Source of the DNA: Xanthomonas codiaei
Lineage (GTDB): Bacteria > Pseudomonadota > Gammaproteobacteria > Xanthomonadales > Xanthomonadaceae
Direction of reading: 5' to 3'
DNA length: 64,000 nucleotides
NCBI RefSeq assembly: GCF_002939785.1
Contig: NZ_MDEC01000007.1
Location: forward strand, 62,001 to 126,000
The notes under the pieces were generated by a model that made no database searches, had not been told where the DNA came from, and saw only the letters and a list, made by a program, of their open reading frames with translations. Numbering within the stretch: the first letter of the stretch is position 1; each line of letters starts with the position of its first letter. Both the position numbers and the translations under genes were made by a program. This document shows, piece after piece, positions 8,522-17,939 of the stretch.

Positions 8522-8962
8522 ATGCGCAAGCCCGCTTTGCTGATCGTCGCCATCGTGCTGCTCGTGGCCGGGCTGTGGGGCATGCGTGCGCTGCAGACGC
8601 CCAAGCCGCAGTTCGCGCCCTCACTCAATGCGCCCATCGCCGCGCCGGCGGCCGCACGGCAGGTGCCGCGCCTGCCCGCGTTTCTGCCGATCGAAGCAAT
8701 GGCCACCATCGTGCTGATCCAGCGCGGCGGTCCATTCCCGTATCCGCAGGACGGCAGCGTGTTCGGGAATCGCGAACATCGCCTGCCCGAACGCCCGCGC
8801 GGCTATTACCGCGAATACACGGTGGACACGCCGGGCAGCGCTGACCGCGGCGCGCGCCGTATCGTCACCGGTGGCACGCCACCGCAGACCTGGTACTACA
8901 GCGACGACCACTACCAGAGCTTCAAATCCTTCCATGGGCCGACGCCGGAGCAGGCCCCATGA
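8522..8962 (+). CDS. Barnase-like guanyl-specific ribonuclease (N1/T1 family), exported
   Basis: 146 residues. An N-terminal hydrophobic segment (LLIVAIVLLVAGLWG) marks it as exported or membrane-anchored, followed by a Pro/Ala linker. The catalytic domain from about residue 62 carries the family signature: RGGPFPYPQDGSVFGNRE, then YYREYTV (Glu98, the general base), GARRIVTGG (Arg113), and SDDHYQSF (His130, matching barnase DHYQTF). All three barnase catalytic positions are present, so it should be an active RNase. The start at 8522 puts the Met directly before the signal sequence. The stop overlaps the start of a barstar-like gene by ATGA, as expected for a toxin with its inhibitor. The role could be secreted nutrient scavenging or interbacterial competition. 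Confidence 0.9.
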   Translation: MRKPALLIVAIVLLVAGLWGMRALQTPKPQFAPSLNAPIAAPAAARQVPRLPAFLPIEAMATIVLIQRGGPFPYPQDGSVFGNREHRLPERPRGYYREYTVDTPGSADRGARRIVTGGTPPQTWYYSDDHYQSFKSFHGPTPEQAP

Positions 8963-9384
8963 GCGCGGGCGACTTTGCATTGGACCTGTCCGACCCGCAG
9001 CAGTCGGGCGTGTACCAGGCCGAGACCGACGACCTGGACACCATGGCAGCGCTGGCCCGCGATGCCGGCCTGCGCATCCTGCGCGTGGATCTGGCCACCT
9101 GCAGCGACAAGCGCATGCTGCTGATGCGGCTGGCCACCCAGCTGGATTTTCCGCTCAGCTTTGGCCGCAACTGGGATGCGCTCAGCGATGGGCTGCGCGA
9201 CCTGGCCTGGCTGCCGGCGCCGCGGGGCTATGCCCTGTTGATCGACGGCGCCGACGCACTGGCACAGGCCGCACCGGCCGACCGCGATACCTTGCTGGAT
9301 ATCCTCGACGAAGCCGCCACCAGCTGGGCCGCGCGCGGGCGTACCTTTGCGGCCTTCGTGGCGCCGGCCAGCGCCTGCACCTGA
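8959..9384 (+). CDS. Barstar-like ribonuclease inhibitor
   Basis: 141 residues, soluble, no signal peptide, acidic. It belongs to the barstar family: the segment FGRNWDALSDGLRDL matches the barstar helix that plugs the barnase active site, with Asp73 and Asp77 at the positions of barstar Asp35 and Asp39. It starts within the last codons of the RNase gene (ATGA overlap), so the two are translated in coupled fashion and the inhibitor protects the cytoplasm. An N-terminal extension of about 30 residues relative to barstar is common in proteobacterial members. Confidence 0.9.
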   Translation: MSAGDFALDLSDPQQSGVYQAETDDLDTMAALARDAGLRILRVDLATCSDKRMLLMRLATQLDFPLSFGRNWDALSDGLRDLAWLPAPRGYALLIDGADALAQAAPADRDTLLDILDEAATSWAARGRTFAAFVAPASACT

Positions 9385-9850
9385 TCGGGCCGGCTGGCGC
9401 GCATTGGTCAATGCATGACAGGAATCGTCGTGCGCAAACGACCGGAACCCCTCTAGCAGCGTCGGATCTGCGACTGCATCGATTGACGGCAACATTCCAA
9501 TCCAGGGCCGTTGCGCCGCTGCGGTGACCAAGCGCGCCCAATGCAGCAGATCCGGGCGTGCAGCCAGCTATATTCACGACGCAAACGATGTTTGCCTTTG
9601 ACATCGCCGGCGGGTTCGCAGTCCATCCGGTGGCGGCGCGTGCAACACCGACCACTGCATGACGCAATGTCCTGGATCAACGTGACCCATACAGCGGCAG
9701 ACCCGCTACAGCACTGCAGCGCGGCGGTGGGCACCATTTCCACTCAGCGATGCCGCGCAGCCGCGATCCATCACCCGCAATCGGCGCCGCGCAGGTTCGG
9801 CTTGCAGGAGATGGCCGATACATCGGCGCACCGCCCCCCCAGTCGACCCA
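9385..9850. other. Intergenic region without recognisable genes
   Basis: 466 bp between the barstar gene and the convergent end of uup. Open frames here are short and Arg/Ala/Pro-rich with no start context. I see a small CAAAC-GAT-GTTTG hairpin near 9580 but no clear terminator, promoter or repeat. Confidence 0.5.
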
Positions 9851-11743
9851 TCAACTATCCAGCTCGCTCCAGCGCGCGTAGGCCGTATCCAGCTGCGCCT
9901 GCGCATCGCTCAGCGCGGCGGTGTGCGTCGCCATGGCCGCGGTGTCGCGCTGGTAGAAGCCCGGGTCGTTCATCGCCTCGGTCAGTGCAGCCACCTGCTG
10001 CTCCAGCGTCTCGATCAGGCCGGGCAACTGCTCCAGCTCGCGCGCGTCCTTGTAGCTCAACTTGCGCTTGGGCGCAGCCTCCACTGGCGCCGCAGTGGCC
10101 GCCGGCGCAGTCGCCACTGCAGTGGCCGAGGCCTTGGCCACCGCCATCGCGCTGGTGGCCGGCGTGCGCCGCTGGCGCAGCGAATCGCTGTAGCCGCCGA
10201 TGTAATCGCCGATCAGGCCATCGCCCTCCATCACCAGCGTGGAAGTCACCACGTTGTCCAGGAAGTCGCGATCATGGCTGACCAGCAGCAGCGTGCCGCT
10301 GTATTCGCCCAGCAGCTCTTCCAGCAGCTCCAGGGTTTCCACGTCCAGATCGTTGGTCGGCTCGTCCATTACCAGCAGGTTGGACGGCTGCGCGAACAGG
10401 CGCGCCAGCAGCAGGCGATTGCGCTCGCCGCCGGACAGCCGGGTGATCGGCGCGCGCGCGCGTTCGGGCGTGAACAAAAAGTCCTGCAGGTACGCATGCA
10501 CGTGCTTGCGCTTGCCGTTGATCTCCAGGAAATCGCGGCCCTCGGCCACGTTCTCGATCGCGCTCCAGTCTTCGCGCAGGGTCGAGCGGTACTGATCGAA
10601 GTAGGCAATCTGCAGATTGGTGCCGATGCGGATTTCGCCCTGCTGCGGCTGCAGCTCGCCCAGCAACAGCTTGAGCAAGGTGGTCTTGCCGCTGCCGTTG
10701 GGACCGATCAGGCCGATGCGATCGCCGCGCTGGATGATGGTGGAAAAGTCCTTGACCATGGTGCGCGCACCGAACGCAAAGCCGACCTCCTTGGCCTCGA
10801 TCACCTTCTTGCCGGAGGCTTCGCCCTGCGAGACCTCCATGCGCACATTGCCGGTCAACTCGCGCCGCTGCACCCGCTCGTTGCGCATCGACTCCAGCCG
10901 CCGCACGCGGCCTTCGTCGCGGGTGCGCCGCGCCTTGATGCCCTGACGGATCCAGATCTCTTCCTGCGCCAGCAACTTGTCGAAGCGCGCATTCTCCTGC
11001 GCCTGTGCGTTCAACCGCTCCTCGCGGCGGCGCTCGTAATTGGCCCAGTCGCCGGGCCAGCTGGTGACCTGGCCACGATCGATCTCGACGATGCGGGTGG
11101 CCAGCGCACGCAGGAAACGGCGGTCATGGGTGACGAACAGCACGCTGCCGTTCCAGCCCTTCAGGAAGGTTTCGAGCCAGTCGATGGCTTCGATGTCCAG
11201 GTGGTTGGTCGGCTCGTCCAGCAGCAGCACGTCCGGTGACGACACCAGCGAGCGCGCCAGCAGCACGCGCCGCTTCATGCCGCCGGACAGCCGCGCAAAC
11301 TCCGCATCGCCATCCAGTTCCAGCTTGGTCAGCGTCTCGCCGACGCGCTGATCCAGCGCCCAACCCTCGGCCGCGTCGATCTTAGCCTGCACCTTGCCGA
11401 ACGCCTCGGCGTCGAACACCTCGGCATGGCTGAGCTGGTGGAACTCGGCCAGCCAGTGGCCCAACTCGCCCAGGCCATCGGCCACCACGTCGAACACGCT
11501 GCCGCCGGTGCCCTGCGGCACCTCCTGCTCCAACCGCGCGATGCGCACACCCTGCTGCACGCGCACCTCGCCGTCATCGGGCCTGAGCTCGCCGGCGATC
11601 AATTTCATCAAGGTCGATTTGCCGGCACCGTTGCGGCCGATCAGGGCGATACGCTCGCCCGGCTCGATCGTCAGGTCGGTTTTTTCCAGCAACAACGGGC
11701 CGCCGACGCTGTAGTCGACGCTTTGCAGAGTGATTAAAGGCAT
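9851..11743 (-). CDS. uup: ABC-F family ATPase Uup
   Basis: A soluble ABC-F protein with two nucleotide-binding domains and no membrane segments. ABC-F proteins act on the ribosome, and Uup also reduces precise transposon excision. 630 residues. Domain 1 has Walker A GRNGAGKST, signature LSGGMKRR and Walker B LLLDEPTNHLD. Domain 2 has GPNGSGKTT, LSGGERNR and LVMDEPTNDLD. The linker between them is rich in Arg/Glu. A variable Ala-rich stretch precedes a C-terminal coiled coil (from LSYKDARELEQLPGLIE), which is diagnostic of Uup rather than EttA. The start at 11743 is preferred over one 45 nt upstream because the extra residues merely translate an intergenic repeat. TACAAT lies 6 nt before this ATG, suggesting a leaderless transcript. 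Divergent from dbpA. Confidence 0.93.
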   Translation of the reverse strand: MPLITLQSVDYSVGGPLLLEKTDLTIEPGERIALIGRNGAGKSTLMKLIAGELRPDDGEVRVQQGVRIARLEQEVPQGTGGSVFDVVADGLGELGHWLAEFHQLSHAEVFDAEAFGKVQAKIDAAEGWALDQRVGETLTKLELDGDAEFARLSGGMKRRVLLARSLVSSPDVLLLDEPTNHLDIEAIDWLETFLKGWNGSVLFVTHDRRFLRALATRIVEIDRGQVTSWPGDWANYERRREERLNAQAQENARFDKLLAQEEIWIRQGIKARRTRDEGRVRRLESMRNERVQRRELTGNVRMEVSQGEASGKKVIEAKEVGFAFGARTMVKDFSTIIQRGDRIGLIGPNGSGKTTLLKLLLGELQPQQGEIRIGTNLQIAYFDQYRSTLREDWSAIENVAEGRDFLEINGKRKHVHAYLQDFLFTPERARAPITRLSGGERNRLLLARLFAQPSNLLVMDEPTNDLDVETLELLEELLGEYSGTLLLVSHDRDFLDNVVTSTLVMEGDGLIGDYIGGYSDSLRQRRTPATSAMAVAKASATAVATAPAATAAPVEAAPKRKLSYKDARELEQLPGLIETLEQQVAALTEAMNDPGFYQRDTAAMATHTAALSDAQAQLDTAYARWSELDS

Positions 11744-11749
11744 GGCGCA

Positions 11750-11755
11750 ATTGTA
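11750..11755 (-). promoter_or_regulatory. Putative leaderless -10 of uup (TACAAT)
   Basis: TACAAT on the minus strand ends 6 nt before the uup ATG, and no ribosome-binding site is present. This fits transcription starting at or beside the start codon. Confidence 0.45.
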
Positions 11756-11756
11756 C

Positions 11757-11841
11757 GGGATTGGTGATTGGGGATTCGGGATTGGCAAACGCGCACGCTG
11801 TCGCGGTGACGAATCCCGAATCCCTACTCCCCAATCCCGGG
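11757..11841. repeat. Imperfect inverted repeat of GGGATT/GGATTCGGG type between uup and dbpA
   Basis: Left arm 11757-11785 (built from GGGATTGG, GGGGATTCGGGATT) and right arm 11810-11841 (AATCCCGAATCCC, CCCCAATCCC) pair over 29 nt with four mismatches around a loop of about 25 nt. The arms themselves are runs of a GGGATT(C/G) unit. Sequences of this type recur between genes in xanthomonads. It overlaps or abuts the promoters of both divergent genes. Confidence 0.75.
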
Positions 11842-11842
11842 C

Positions 11843-11848
11843 TAAAAT
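11843..11848 (+). promoter_or_regulatory. Putative leaderless -10 of dbpA (TAAAAT)
   Basis: TAAAAT ends 5 nt before the dbpA ATG at 11854. No Shine-Dalgarno sequence fits in the gap. The inverted repeat ends immediately upstream. Confidence 0.45.
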
Positions 11849-11853
11849 GCGCC

Positions 11854-13230
11854 ATGAACGAATTCTCCGCGCTGCAGCTGTCGCCGGCCCTGGCCCCCGG
11901 TATCGACGCCCTTGGCTATACCGTCCTCACTCCCATCCAGGCGCAGAGCCTGCCGCCGATCCTGCAGGGGCTGGACGTCATCGCCCAGGCGCCAACCGGC
12001 AGCGGCAAGACCGCTGCCTTCGGGCTGGGCCTGCTGCAGAAGCTCGACCCGGCGCTGACCCGGGCGCAGGCGCTGGTGCTGTGCCCCACCCGCGAACTGG
12101 CCGACCAGGTCGGCAAGCAGTTGCGAAAGCTGGCCACCGGCATTCCCAACATGAAACTGGTGGTGCTGACCGGCGGCATGCCGCTCGGCCCGCAGCTGGC
12201 CTCGCTGGAGGCACACGACCCGCAGGTGGTAGTGGGCACACCCGGCCGCATCCAGGAGCTGGCCCGCAAGCGTGCCCTGCACCTGGGTGGCGTGCGCACG
12301 CTGGTGCTGGACGAGGCGGACCGCATGCTGGACATGGGGTTCGAGGAACCCATCCGCGAGATCGCCAGCCGCTGCGACAAGCAGCGTCAGAGCCTGCTGT
12401 TCTCGGCCACGTTCCCGGACATCATCCGCACGCTCGCGCGCGAGATCCTCAAGGACGCGATCGAAATCACCGTCGAAGGCGCCGACAACGCACCGGAAAT
12501 CGACCAGCAATTCTTCGAGGTCGATCCCACCTATCGACAGAAGGCGGTGGCCGGCCTGTTGCTGCGCTTCAACCCCGAGTCCAGCGTGGTGTTCTGCAAT
12601 ACCCGCAAGGAAGTGGATGAGGTGGCCGGCTCGCTGCAGGAATTCGGGTTCTCCGCACTGGCCCTGCATGGCGACATGGAGCAGCGCGACCGTGACGAGG
12701 TGCTGGTGCGCTTCGTCAACCGCAGCTGCAACGTGCTGGTGGCCAGCGACGTGGCCGCACGCGGACTGGACGTGGAAGACCTGTCGGCGGTAGTCAACTA
12801 CGAGCTGCCCACCGATACCGAGACCTACCGCCACCGGATCGGCCGCACCGCGCGCGCCGGCAAGCACGGGCTGGCGCTGAGCCTGGTGGCACCGCGCGAA
12901 GCGGCGCGTGCGCAGGCGCTGGAAGCCGAGCAAAGCCAGCCGCTGAAGTGGTCGCGTGCACCACTGGCCACCGCCCGCCCGGCGCAGTTGCCGCAGGCGG
13001 CGATGACCACCCTGCGCATCGACGGCGGCAAGACCGACAAGCTGCGTGCCGGCGACATCCTGGGTGCGCTCACCGGTGAAGCCGGGTTGTCGGGCGCTGC
13101 GATCGGCAAGATCGCCATCTACCCCACCCGCTCCTACGTCGCCATCGCGCGCGCCCAGGTCGCCAAGGCGCTGGCGCACCTGCATGCGGGCAAGATCAAG
13201 GGCCGCCGGTTCCGGGTCAGCAAGCTCTGA
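11854..13230 (+). CDS. dbpA: ATP-dependent RNA helicase DbpA
   Basis: A DEAD-box helicase that acts on 23S rRNA helix 92 during large-subunit assembly. 458 residues. Motifs in order: Q motif (YTVLTPIQAQSLPPILQG), Walker [28 protein letters not shown] (VLDEADRMLD), SAT (FSATFPD), then in domain 2 VVFCNTRKE, LHGDMEQRDRD, ASDVAARGLD and HRIGRTARAGK. The C-terminal 75 residues (MTTLRIDGGKTDKLRAGDILGAL and onward) form the DbpA RNA-recognition motif that separates it from other DEAD-box helicases. The start at 11854 follows TAAAAT by 5 nt, suggesting a leaderless message. Divergent from uup. Confidence 0.95.
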   Translation: MNEFSALQLSPALAPGIDALGYTVLTPIQAQSLPPILQGLDVIAQAPTGSGKTAAFGLGLLQKLDPALTRAQALVLCPTRELADQVGKQLRKLATGIPNMKLVVLTGGMPLGPQLASLEAHDPQVVVGTPGRIQELARKRALHLGGVRTLVLDEADRMLDMGFEEPIREIASRCDKQRQSLLFSATFPDIIRTLAREILKDAIEITVEGADNAPEIDQQFFEVDPTYRQKAVAGLLLRFNPESSVVFCNTRKEVDEVAGSLQEFGFSALALHGDMEQRDRDEVLVRFVNRSCNVLVASDVAARGLDVEDLSAVVNYELPTDTETYRHRIGRTARAGKHGLALSLVAPREAARAQALEAEQSQPLKWSRAPLATARPAQLPQAAMTTLRIDGGKTDKLRAGDILGALTGEAGLSGAAIGKIAIYPTRSYVAIARAQVAKALAHLHAGKIKGRRFRVSKL

Positions 13231-13753
13231 ACGGCTCGGTGGCCGGCCCGTCCGCTGGCCACGCGACCGAAGGTCGGCCGGGCAGGTATCGCCTCGAGCT
13301 GCTACGCCGCAAGAGGCGGTAGCGCGGCAGCACCTTCGAAAATCACCACGCTGCCGCATTGCACTGCGGACGCTGCGTCAGGCGTGCTAGCGCGCATCGC
13401 CTAGCCACCGGCAGCTGGCGCATGCCGGCGCCTGATGGACGGACTAAGAGCAGCTAGCAAAACGACTGCGCGGCCGCCAGGCGGGCGCGGTCGGTGCTCG
13501 GAATCGGCATGTACCACTCGTACACTGCGGTTCCTCCGCGCCGTCCGCACCCACCTGACGACCGCTCGTTACGTTTTGTTAGCCGCTCTAAATCCCGGTA
13601 CCGGGCAGGAGCCGACGCGCATGCGCGGTGTTGGCGCATACAGACACCGCAGGATCAACGGGCTGCACTTGCGACAGGCACCCGCAGCAGCATGGCAAGG
13701 GCACAACCGCACTGCCGGATGCGCCCCGAGCGCTCAGCCCGCGCCCTGCAGAC
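13231..13753. other. Intergenic region between dbpA and apt carrying a repeat element
   Basis: 523 bp between convergent genes. It contains the 147-bp inverted-repeat element at 13445-13591. The flanks (13231-13444 and 13592-13753) hold no gene I can support; open frames are Arg/Pro-rich and lack family features. Confidence 0.55.
13445..13591. repeat. Terminal-inverted-repeat element, copy 1
   Basis: The ends TAAGAGCAGCTAGCAAAACG and (reverse complement of the right end) TTAGAGCGGCTAACAAAACG match at 17 of 20 positions. Complementarity continues inward for about 35 bp more (GCGGCCGCCAGGCGGG against GCGGTCGTCAGGTGGG). The core is related to that of the element at 36965-37089 in the opposite orientation. 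No transposase is encoded. It looks like a short mobile or palindromic intergenic repeat. Confidence 0.7.
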
Positions 13754-14314
13754 TCAGTAGCACAGCGTTGCCAGCAACGGCACGTCGTTGGCCCACTTCG
13801 CGCGGCCCTGCAGTGCGGCCAGTTCCACCAGCACCGCGGCACCGACCACCTCGAGCTCCAGCTGTGCGGCCAGACTCAGCGCGGCACGCAGCGTGCCACC
13901 GGTGGCCAGCACGTCGTCGACGATCAGCACGCGTGCACCGCGCGGCAGCGCGTCTTCGTGCATTTCGATGCGGTCGGTACCATATTCCAGCGCGTATTCC
14001 TGGATCAGCGTGCGTCCGGGCAGCTTGCCCGGCTTGCGGACCGGCACAAAGCCGGTCCGCAGTTCGCGCGCCAACGCCGCGCCAAGAATGAAGCCGCGTG
14101 CCTCGATACCCAGCACCGCATCCAGCGGCGTGGTGCGCCAGGGCTGCGCCATCTCGTCCAGCGCCGAGGCGAAGTCCGGACCGTCCGACAACAGCGGGGT
14201 GATGTCCTTGAACACGATGCCCGGCTTGGGAAAGTCGGCGATGTCGCGGATCCGGCCTGCCCAGTGGTTGGGGCCGGAAGGGTGAGTGCCGGCGCAGCGG
14301 CTGCAGTCAGTCAT
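13754..14314 (-). CDS. apt: Adenine phosphoribosyltransferase
   Basis: Purine salvage: adenine plus PRPP gives AMP and pyrophosphate. 186 residues. The N-terminal segment [22 protein letters not shown] is the Apt family mark, [14 protein letters not shown] forms the second conserved block, and the PRPP-binding loop is [14 protein letters not shown]. The first 17 residues include three cysteines or histidines not found in E. coli Apt. A TAGAAT element lies about 35 nt before the ATG. It is convergent with dbpA and on the same strand as selO. Confidence 0.95.
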   Translation of the reverse strand: MTDCSRCAGTHPSGPNHWAGRIRDIADFPKPGIVFKDITPLLSDGPDFASALDEMAQPWRTTPLDAVLGIEARGFILGAALARELRTGFVPVRKPGKLPGRTLIQEYALEYGTDRIEMHEDALPRGARVLIVDDVLATGGTLRAALSLAAQLELEVVGAAVLVELAALQGRAKWANDVPLLATLCY

Positions 14315-14407
14315 GGTGGCGGTGGCGTCGTGGCCAGTGGGGACGCCCTATTCTAGTTGGTGCACGCCGTTGACGCCGCCTTGACGGCACAGCGGAATCT
14401 AAGCGCG

Positions 14408-15961
14408 TCAGGAACTGCAGGAGAGCATCGAACATCCGGCGCGATCGCGCGCCCAGTCCGGACGCCGCGCGGCGAAGGCCTCGCGGCCCGGCTGATCGTC
14501 ATAGGGCCGGCGCATGACCTCCAGCAGCTCCTGCACGCTAGCCGGATCGCCCTGCTCGGCCCGGTCGATGGCCTGCTGCGCAAGATAATTGCGCAGCACA
14601 TAACGCGGATTGGCCTGGCGCATGCGCGCGCGCCGCTGCTCGGGCGACAGCGAATCCTGGCGCAACCGTGCAGCATAACGCTGCATCCATTCCTGCAACG
14701 GCACCGCCGCCGCCTGGCGCTGGTCCTGGTCGTAGAACGCGTCGCGCAGCAGTTCGGGCTCGGGATGCTCGGCTGACATGTCGATCAGGCCGCGGAAGGT
14801 CAGCGTCATGTCCATCTGGCCCTGCCGCATCAGCACGCGCAACGCATCGATCAGCTCCAGATCCTCGTCGCGGCACTCGGCCAGACCGAGTTTGGCAGCG
14901 GTATCGCGGCGGTCGCAGGCCAGATAGGTGTCGCGGAACCGGTCCAGCCCCTGCTGCAGCGGTGCGGCATCGGCAAACAGCGGCGCCAGTGCCTGGGCAA
15001 GCCGCCCCAGGTTCCAGTACGCCACCTGCGGCTGGGTACCGAAGCGATACCGACGCCCCTGTGCGTCGGTGGTATTGGGTGTCCAGTCCGGGTCGTAATC
15101 GTCGACCCAACCGTAGGGACCGTAATCGATGGTCAGGCCCAGGATCGACATGTTGTCGGTATTCATCACGCCATGCACGAAACCGACCCGCATCCAGTGC
15201 GCCACCATCGCCGCGGTGCGCTCGCAGATCTGCGCGAACCAATCGGCATACAGCGTCTCGCCGGCCCCGGCAAGGGCAGGAAAATCGCGCGCGATGGTGA
15301 ACTCCACCCATTGCCGCAGCAGGACCAGATCGCCACGCACACTCGGCAACTCGAAGTTGCCGAAGCGGATGAACGAGGGCGCCACCCGGCACACGATCGC
15401 ACCCGGTTCGCGTTGCGGGCGGCCGTCGTAAAACATGTCGCGCACCACGGCGTCGCCGGTGACGACCAGGCTCAACGCACGCGTGGTCGGCACATCCAGG
15501 TGATGCATCGCTTCGCTGCACAGGAATTCGCGGATCGACGAGCGCAACACCGCGCGGCCATCGGCACCGCGCGAATACGGCGTGGGGCCGGCACCCTTGA
15601 GCTGCAACTCGTAGCGCCCGCCATCGACGCCGATCGCCTCGCCCAGCGAAATCGCCCGGCCGTCGCCCAGCTGCCCGGCCCAGTGGCCGAATTGATGACC
15701 GCCATAGTTGACCGCCCATGGCTGCATGCCGGGATACAGCGCATTACCGCCGAACACCTCGGCAAAGCGCGCGCTGCCGATCTCGGCCGCATCCAGCCCC
15801 AGCGCCTGCGCCATTTCCGACGAATGCGCGATCACACGCGGAGCGGCCACCGGCGTCGGCAGTACCGACGACCAGGCGGCGGCCACCTCGCGGCGCGGCC
15901 CTTGCTCCGGATCGCCGGGCAATTCACGGCGCAAACGATTGTCGAACTGCAACTGTGTCAT
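14408..15961 (-). CDS. selO: Protein adenylyltransferase SelO (YdiU family)
   Basis: A pseudokinase-fold enzyme that transfers AMP to Ser/Thr/Tyr of target proteins, linked to redox stress. 517 residues. Key segments: [48 protein letters not shown] (nucleotide-binding lysine and arginine), [25 protein letters not shown] (catalytic Asn/Asp), and [10 protein letters not shown]. The C-terminus is CSMLSCSS, with Cys at the third-last position where animal SELENOO has selenocysteine, as is usual in bacteria. TAGGCT lies 6 nt before the ATG. It lies 93 bp upstream of the apt start on the same strand. Confidence 0.95.
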   Translation of the reverse strand: MTQLQFDNRLRRELPGDPEQGPRREVAAAWSSVLPTPVAAPRVIAHSSEMAQALGLDAAEIGSARFAEVFGGNALYPGMQPWAVNYGGHQFGHWAGQLGDGRAISLGEAIGVDGGRYELQLKGAGPTPYSRGADGRAVLRSSIREFLCSEAMHHLDVPTTRALSLVVTGDAVVRDMFYDGRPQREPGAIVCRVAPSFIRFGNFELPSVRGDLVLLRQWVEFTIARDFPALAGAGETLYADWFAQICERTAAMVAHWMRVGFVHGVMNTDNMSILGLTIDYGPYGWVDDYDPDWTPNTTDAQGRRYRFGTQPQVAYWNLGRLAQALAPLFADAAPLQQGLDRFRDTYLACDRRDTAAKLGLAECRDEDLELIDALRVLMRQGQMDMTLTFRGLIDMSAEHPEPELLRDAFYDQDQRQAAAVPLQEWMQRYAARLRQDSLSPEQRRARMRQANPRYVLRNYLAQQAIDRAEQGDPASVQELLEVMRRPYDDQPGREAFAARRPDWARDRAGCSMLSCSS

Positions 15962-16222
15962 GTGAGAAGCCTAGGCCACATGAGGTGAATGCGACACTGC
16001 CCGCGCGCAACCGGGAGCTGCACTGCTTCGCATCGCGCGCGGCAGCGAGCTCGTCCTGCACACGTCGGCGACGGCCGATCCTCGCTAATGGGCGAGTGCG
16101 CTCCGGTCGCTCACCGGGTTTCCCGTCGGCCGCAAGGCCGTGCCGCGCGCCACCTGATGCACCCTGCCCACTCTCCCAAGCTGCCGATTTTCCCTCCACC
16201 GTTTCCCTGGACGACATCGCCC

Positions 16223-17098
16223 ATGCCCGCCCGCCCCTTCCGCTGGTTTCGCCCCGCCATCCTGCTGCTTGGCTCGTTGGCCCTGACAGCCTGCAGCAGC
16301 GTGTTCTTCGGCGGCATCAACGCCGCTTCCAGCCGCGCCGGCATCGTCGAGCACCCCAACCAGGTCTTCGACACCGCACATGGCCTGGCACTGGATGTCT
16401 ACCAACCGCAGGGCGCGGTCGATGCACCGGTGGTGGTGTTCTTCTACGGCGGCACCTGGAAGCGCGGTTCGCGCGCCAACTACCGTTGGGTGGGGCGCGC
16501 CCTGGCCCGCCAGGGCGTGGTGGCGATGGTCGCCGATTACCGTAAATACCCGCAGGTGGGCCTGCAGGGCTTCATGACCGATGCCGCCAGCGCAACCGCC
16601 TGGGGGTATCGGCATGCACAGGCGTACGGCGGCGATCCCAAGCGGCTGGCCGTGATGGGCCACTCGGCCGGGGCGCACATCGCCGCATTGCTGGGCACCG
16701 ATGCGCGCTGGCTGCACGCGCAGGATCTCGAACCACGGCAGCTGTGCGGAGTGGTCGGGCTGGCAGGGCCATACGACTTCCTGCCGATGACCGACCCGGA
16801 GCTGGTCGAGATCTTCGGCGACGCCCCGGCCGCGCAACGGCAATCGCAGCCGGTGGAATACGTGGGCGGCGACGAACCGCCAATGCTGTTGCTGCACGGT
16901 GACGCCGACCGCGTGGTCGAGCTGGAGAACAGCAGCACGTTGCAGAAGGCGCTGCATCGCAAGGGAGGCGTTGCCGCGCTGAAGGTCTACCCCGGCATGG
17001 GCCACATGGGTATCGTGCTGGCATTGCGCAAACCGCCGCAACGCTCGGCGGTGCTGCGCGACACCGTGGAATTCCTGCGCGCCTGCAAGGCGCCGTGA
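16223..17098 (+). CDS. Lipoprotein alpha/beta-hydrolase (esterase/lipase family)
   Basis: 291 residues from the ATG at 16223, chosen because it begins a lipoprotein signal (RFRPAILLLGSLALTAC) with lipobox LTAC and Cys24. The mature enzyme is an alpha/beta hydrolase: VVVFFYGGTWKRGS forms the oxyanion region, GHSAGAHIAA holds the nucleophilic Ser, LLLHGDADRVV the acidic residue, and YPGMGHMGIV the His. This order fits the BD-FAE/kynurenine-formamidase-like esterases. Membrane-bound, facing the periplasm. The natural substrate cannot be predicted. In-frame starts exist further upstream but would bury the signal peptide. Confidence 0.88.
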   Translation: MPARPFRWFRPAILLLGSLALTACSSVFFGGINAASSRAGIVEHPNQVFDTAHGLALDVYQPQGAVDAPVVVFFYGGTWKRGSRANYRWVGRALARQGVVAMVADYRKYPQVGLQGFMTDAASATAWGYRHAQAYGGDPKRLAVMGHSAGAHIAALLGTDARWLHAQDLEPRQLCGVVGLAGPYDFLPMTDPELVEIFGDAPAAQRQSQPVEYVGGDEPPMLLLHGDADRVVELENSSTLQKALHRKGGVAALKVYPGMGHMGIVLALRKPPQRSAVLRDTVEFLRACKAP

Positions 17099-17240
17099 CG
17101 CCTGTGGCGAGCGCACCGATGTCTGTTGCAAGCAGCGCCGCTGATCAATGCCTGGTCACTGATCTATGCCCCGACGCAGGAACAGACGGCGCGCAATCGC
17201 TCGCCGTCCACGGTGTCACCTGGCGTGCACCGGACGCGCG

Positions 17241-17939
17241 TCAATCGGCCGACTTGCTGCCCATCAGTTCGTACGGGCCGCCTTTCTTCAATGCAGCCTG
17301 ATAGGCCGGCCGCGCCTCGATCCGCTCCAGGAAGGCGCGCAGCTTCGGATAGGGTTCCAGGCCGCCACCGCGCGCAGCTGCGGCCTGTACCGGGAAACTC
17401 ATCTGGATGTCGGCGGCGGTGAAGCGCTCACCGGCAAACCACTGGTGAGCCTGCAGCGTCTGCTCCATCCAACCCAGATGCAGCTTGACCTGCGGGCCGA
17501 CAAAACCCGACATCGCCTTGTCCACGATCGCGCGCGCAACGGGTTTGGCAAAAAACGGCATCGGCGCGCTGCGAATGCGGCCGAAGATCAAGGTCATCAG
17601 CAGTGGCGGCATCGCCGAGCCTTCGGCGTAGTGCATCCAGTAGCGGAACTGCTGGCGCTCGGGCGAGTCGATCGGTCGCGCCGGTGGCGAGAGCGCGCAC
17701 TCGGTGTCGTAGCGCTCGGTCAGATAGTCGAGGATCGCACCCGACTCGGCGATGGTCAGCCCGCCATCCACAATCACCGGCGATTTGCCGAGCGGATGGA
17801 TCGCACGCAGCGCTGCCGGTGCCAGCATGGTCTTGGGATCGCGCTCGTGGCGCACGATCTGGTATGGCAACGCCAGCTCTTCGAGCAGCCACAGCACACG
17901 CTGCGAACGGGAGTTGTTGAGATGGTGAACAGTGATCAT
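17241..17939 (-). CDS. Glutathione S-transferase family protein
   Basis: 232 residues from ATG at 17939. Thioredoxin-like N-terminal domain: HHLNNSRSQRVLWLLEEL (likely catalytic Ser in NNSRSQR) and the glutathione-binding block HPLGKSPVIVDGGLTIAESGAILDYL. The helical C-terminal domain contains FTAADIQMSFPVQAA, the usual N-capping motif. The substrate is unknown. A longer in-frame start at 18092 adds Arg-rich residues that do not fit the family. The nearest same-strand gene upstream is the cold-shock gene, 347 bp away. Confidence 0.9.
   Translation of the reverse strand: MITVHHLNNSRSQRVLWLLEELALPYQIVRHERDPKTMLAPAALRAIHPLGKSPVIVDGGLTIAESGAILDYLTERYDTECALSPPARPIDSPERQQFRYWMHYAEGSAMPPLLMTLIFGRIRSAPMPFFAKPVARAIVDKAMSGFVGPQVKLHLGWMEQTLQAHQWFAGERFTAADIQMSFPVQAAAARGGGLEPYPKLRAFLERIEARPAYQAALKKGGPYELMGSKSAD

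Noticed and set aside
13454..13639. 61-codon minus-strand frame within the inverted-repeat element (contains YEWYMPIPSTDRARL)
   Set aside because: It lies inside a palindromic repeat, and copy 2 does not keep the frame. Best explained as a by-product of the repeat.
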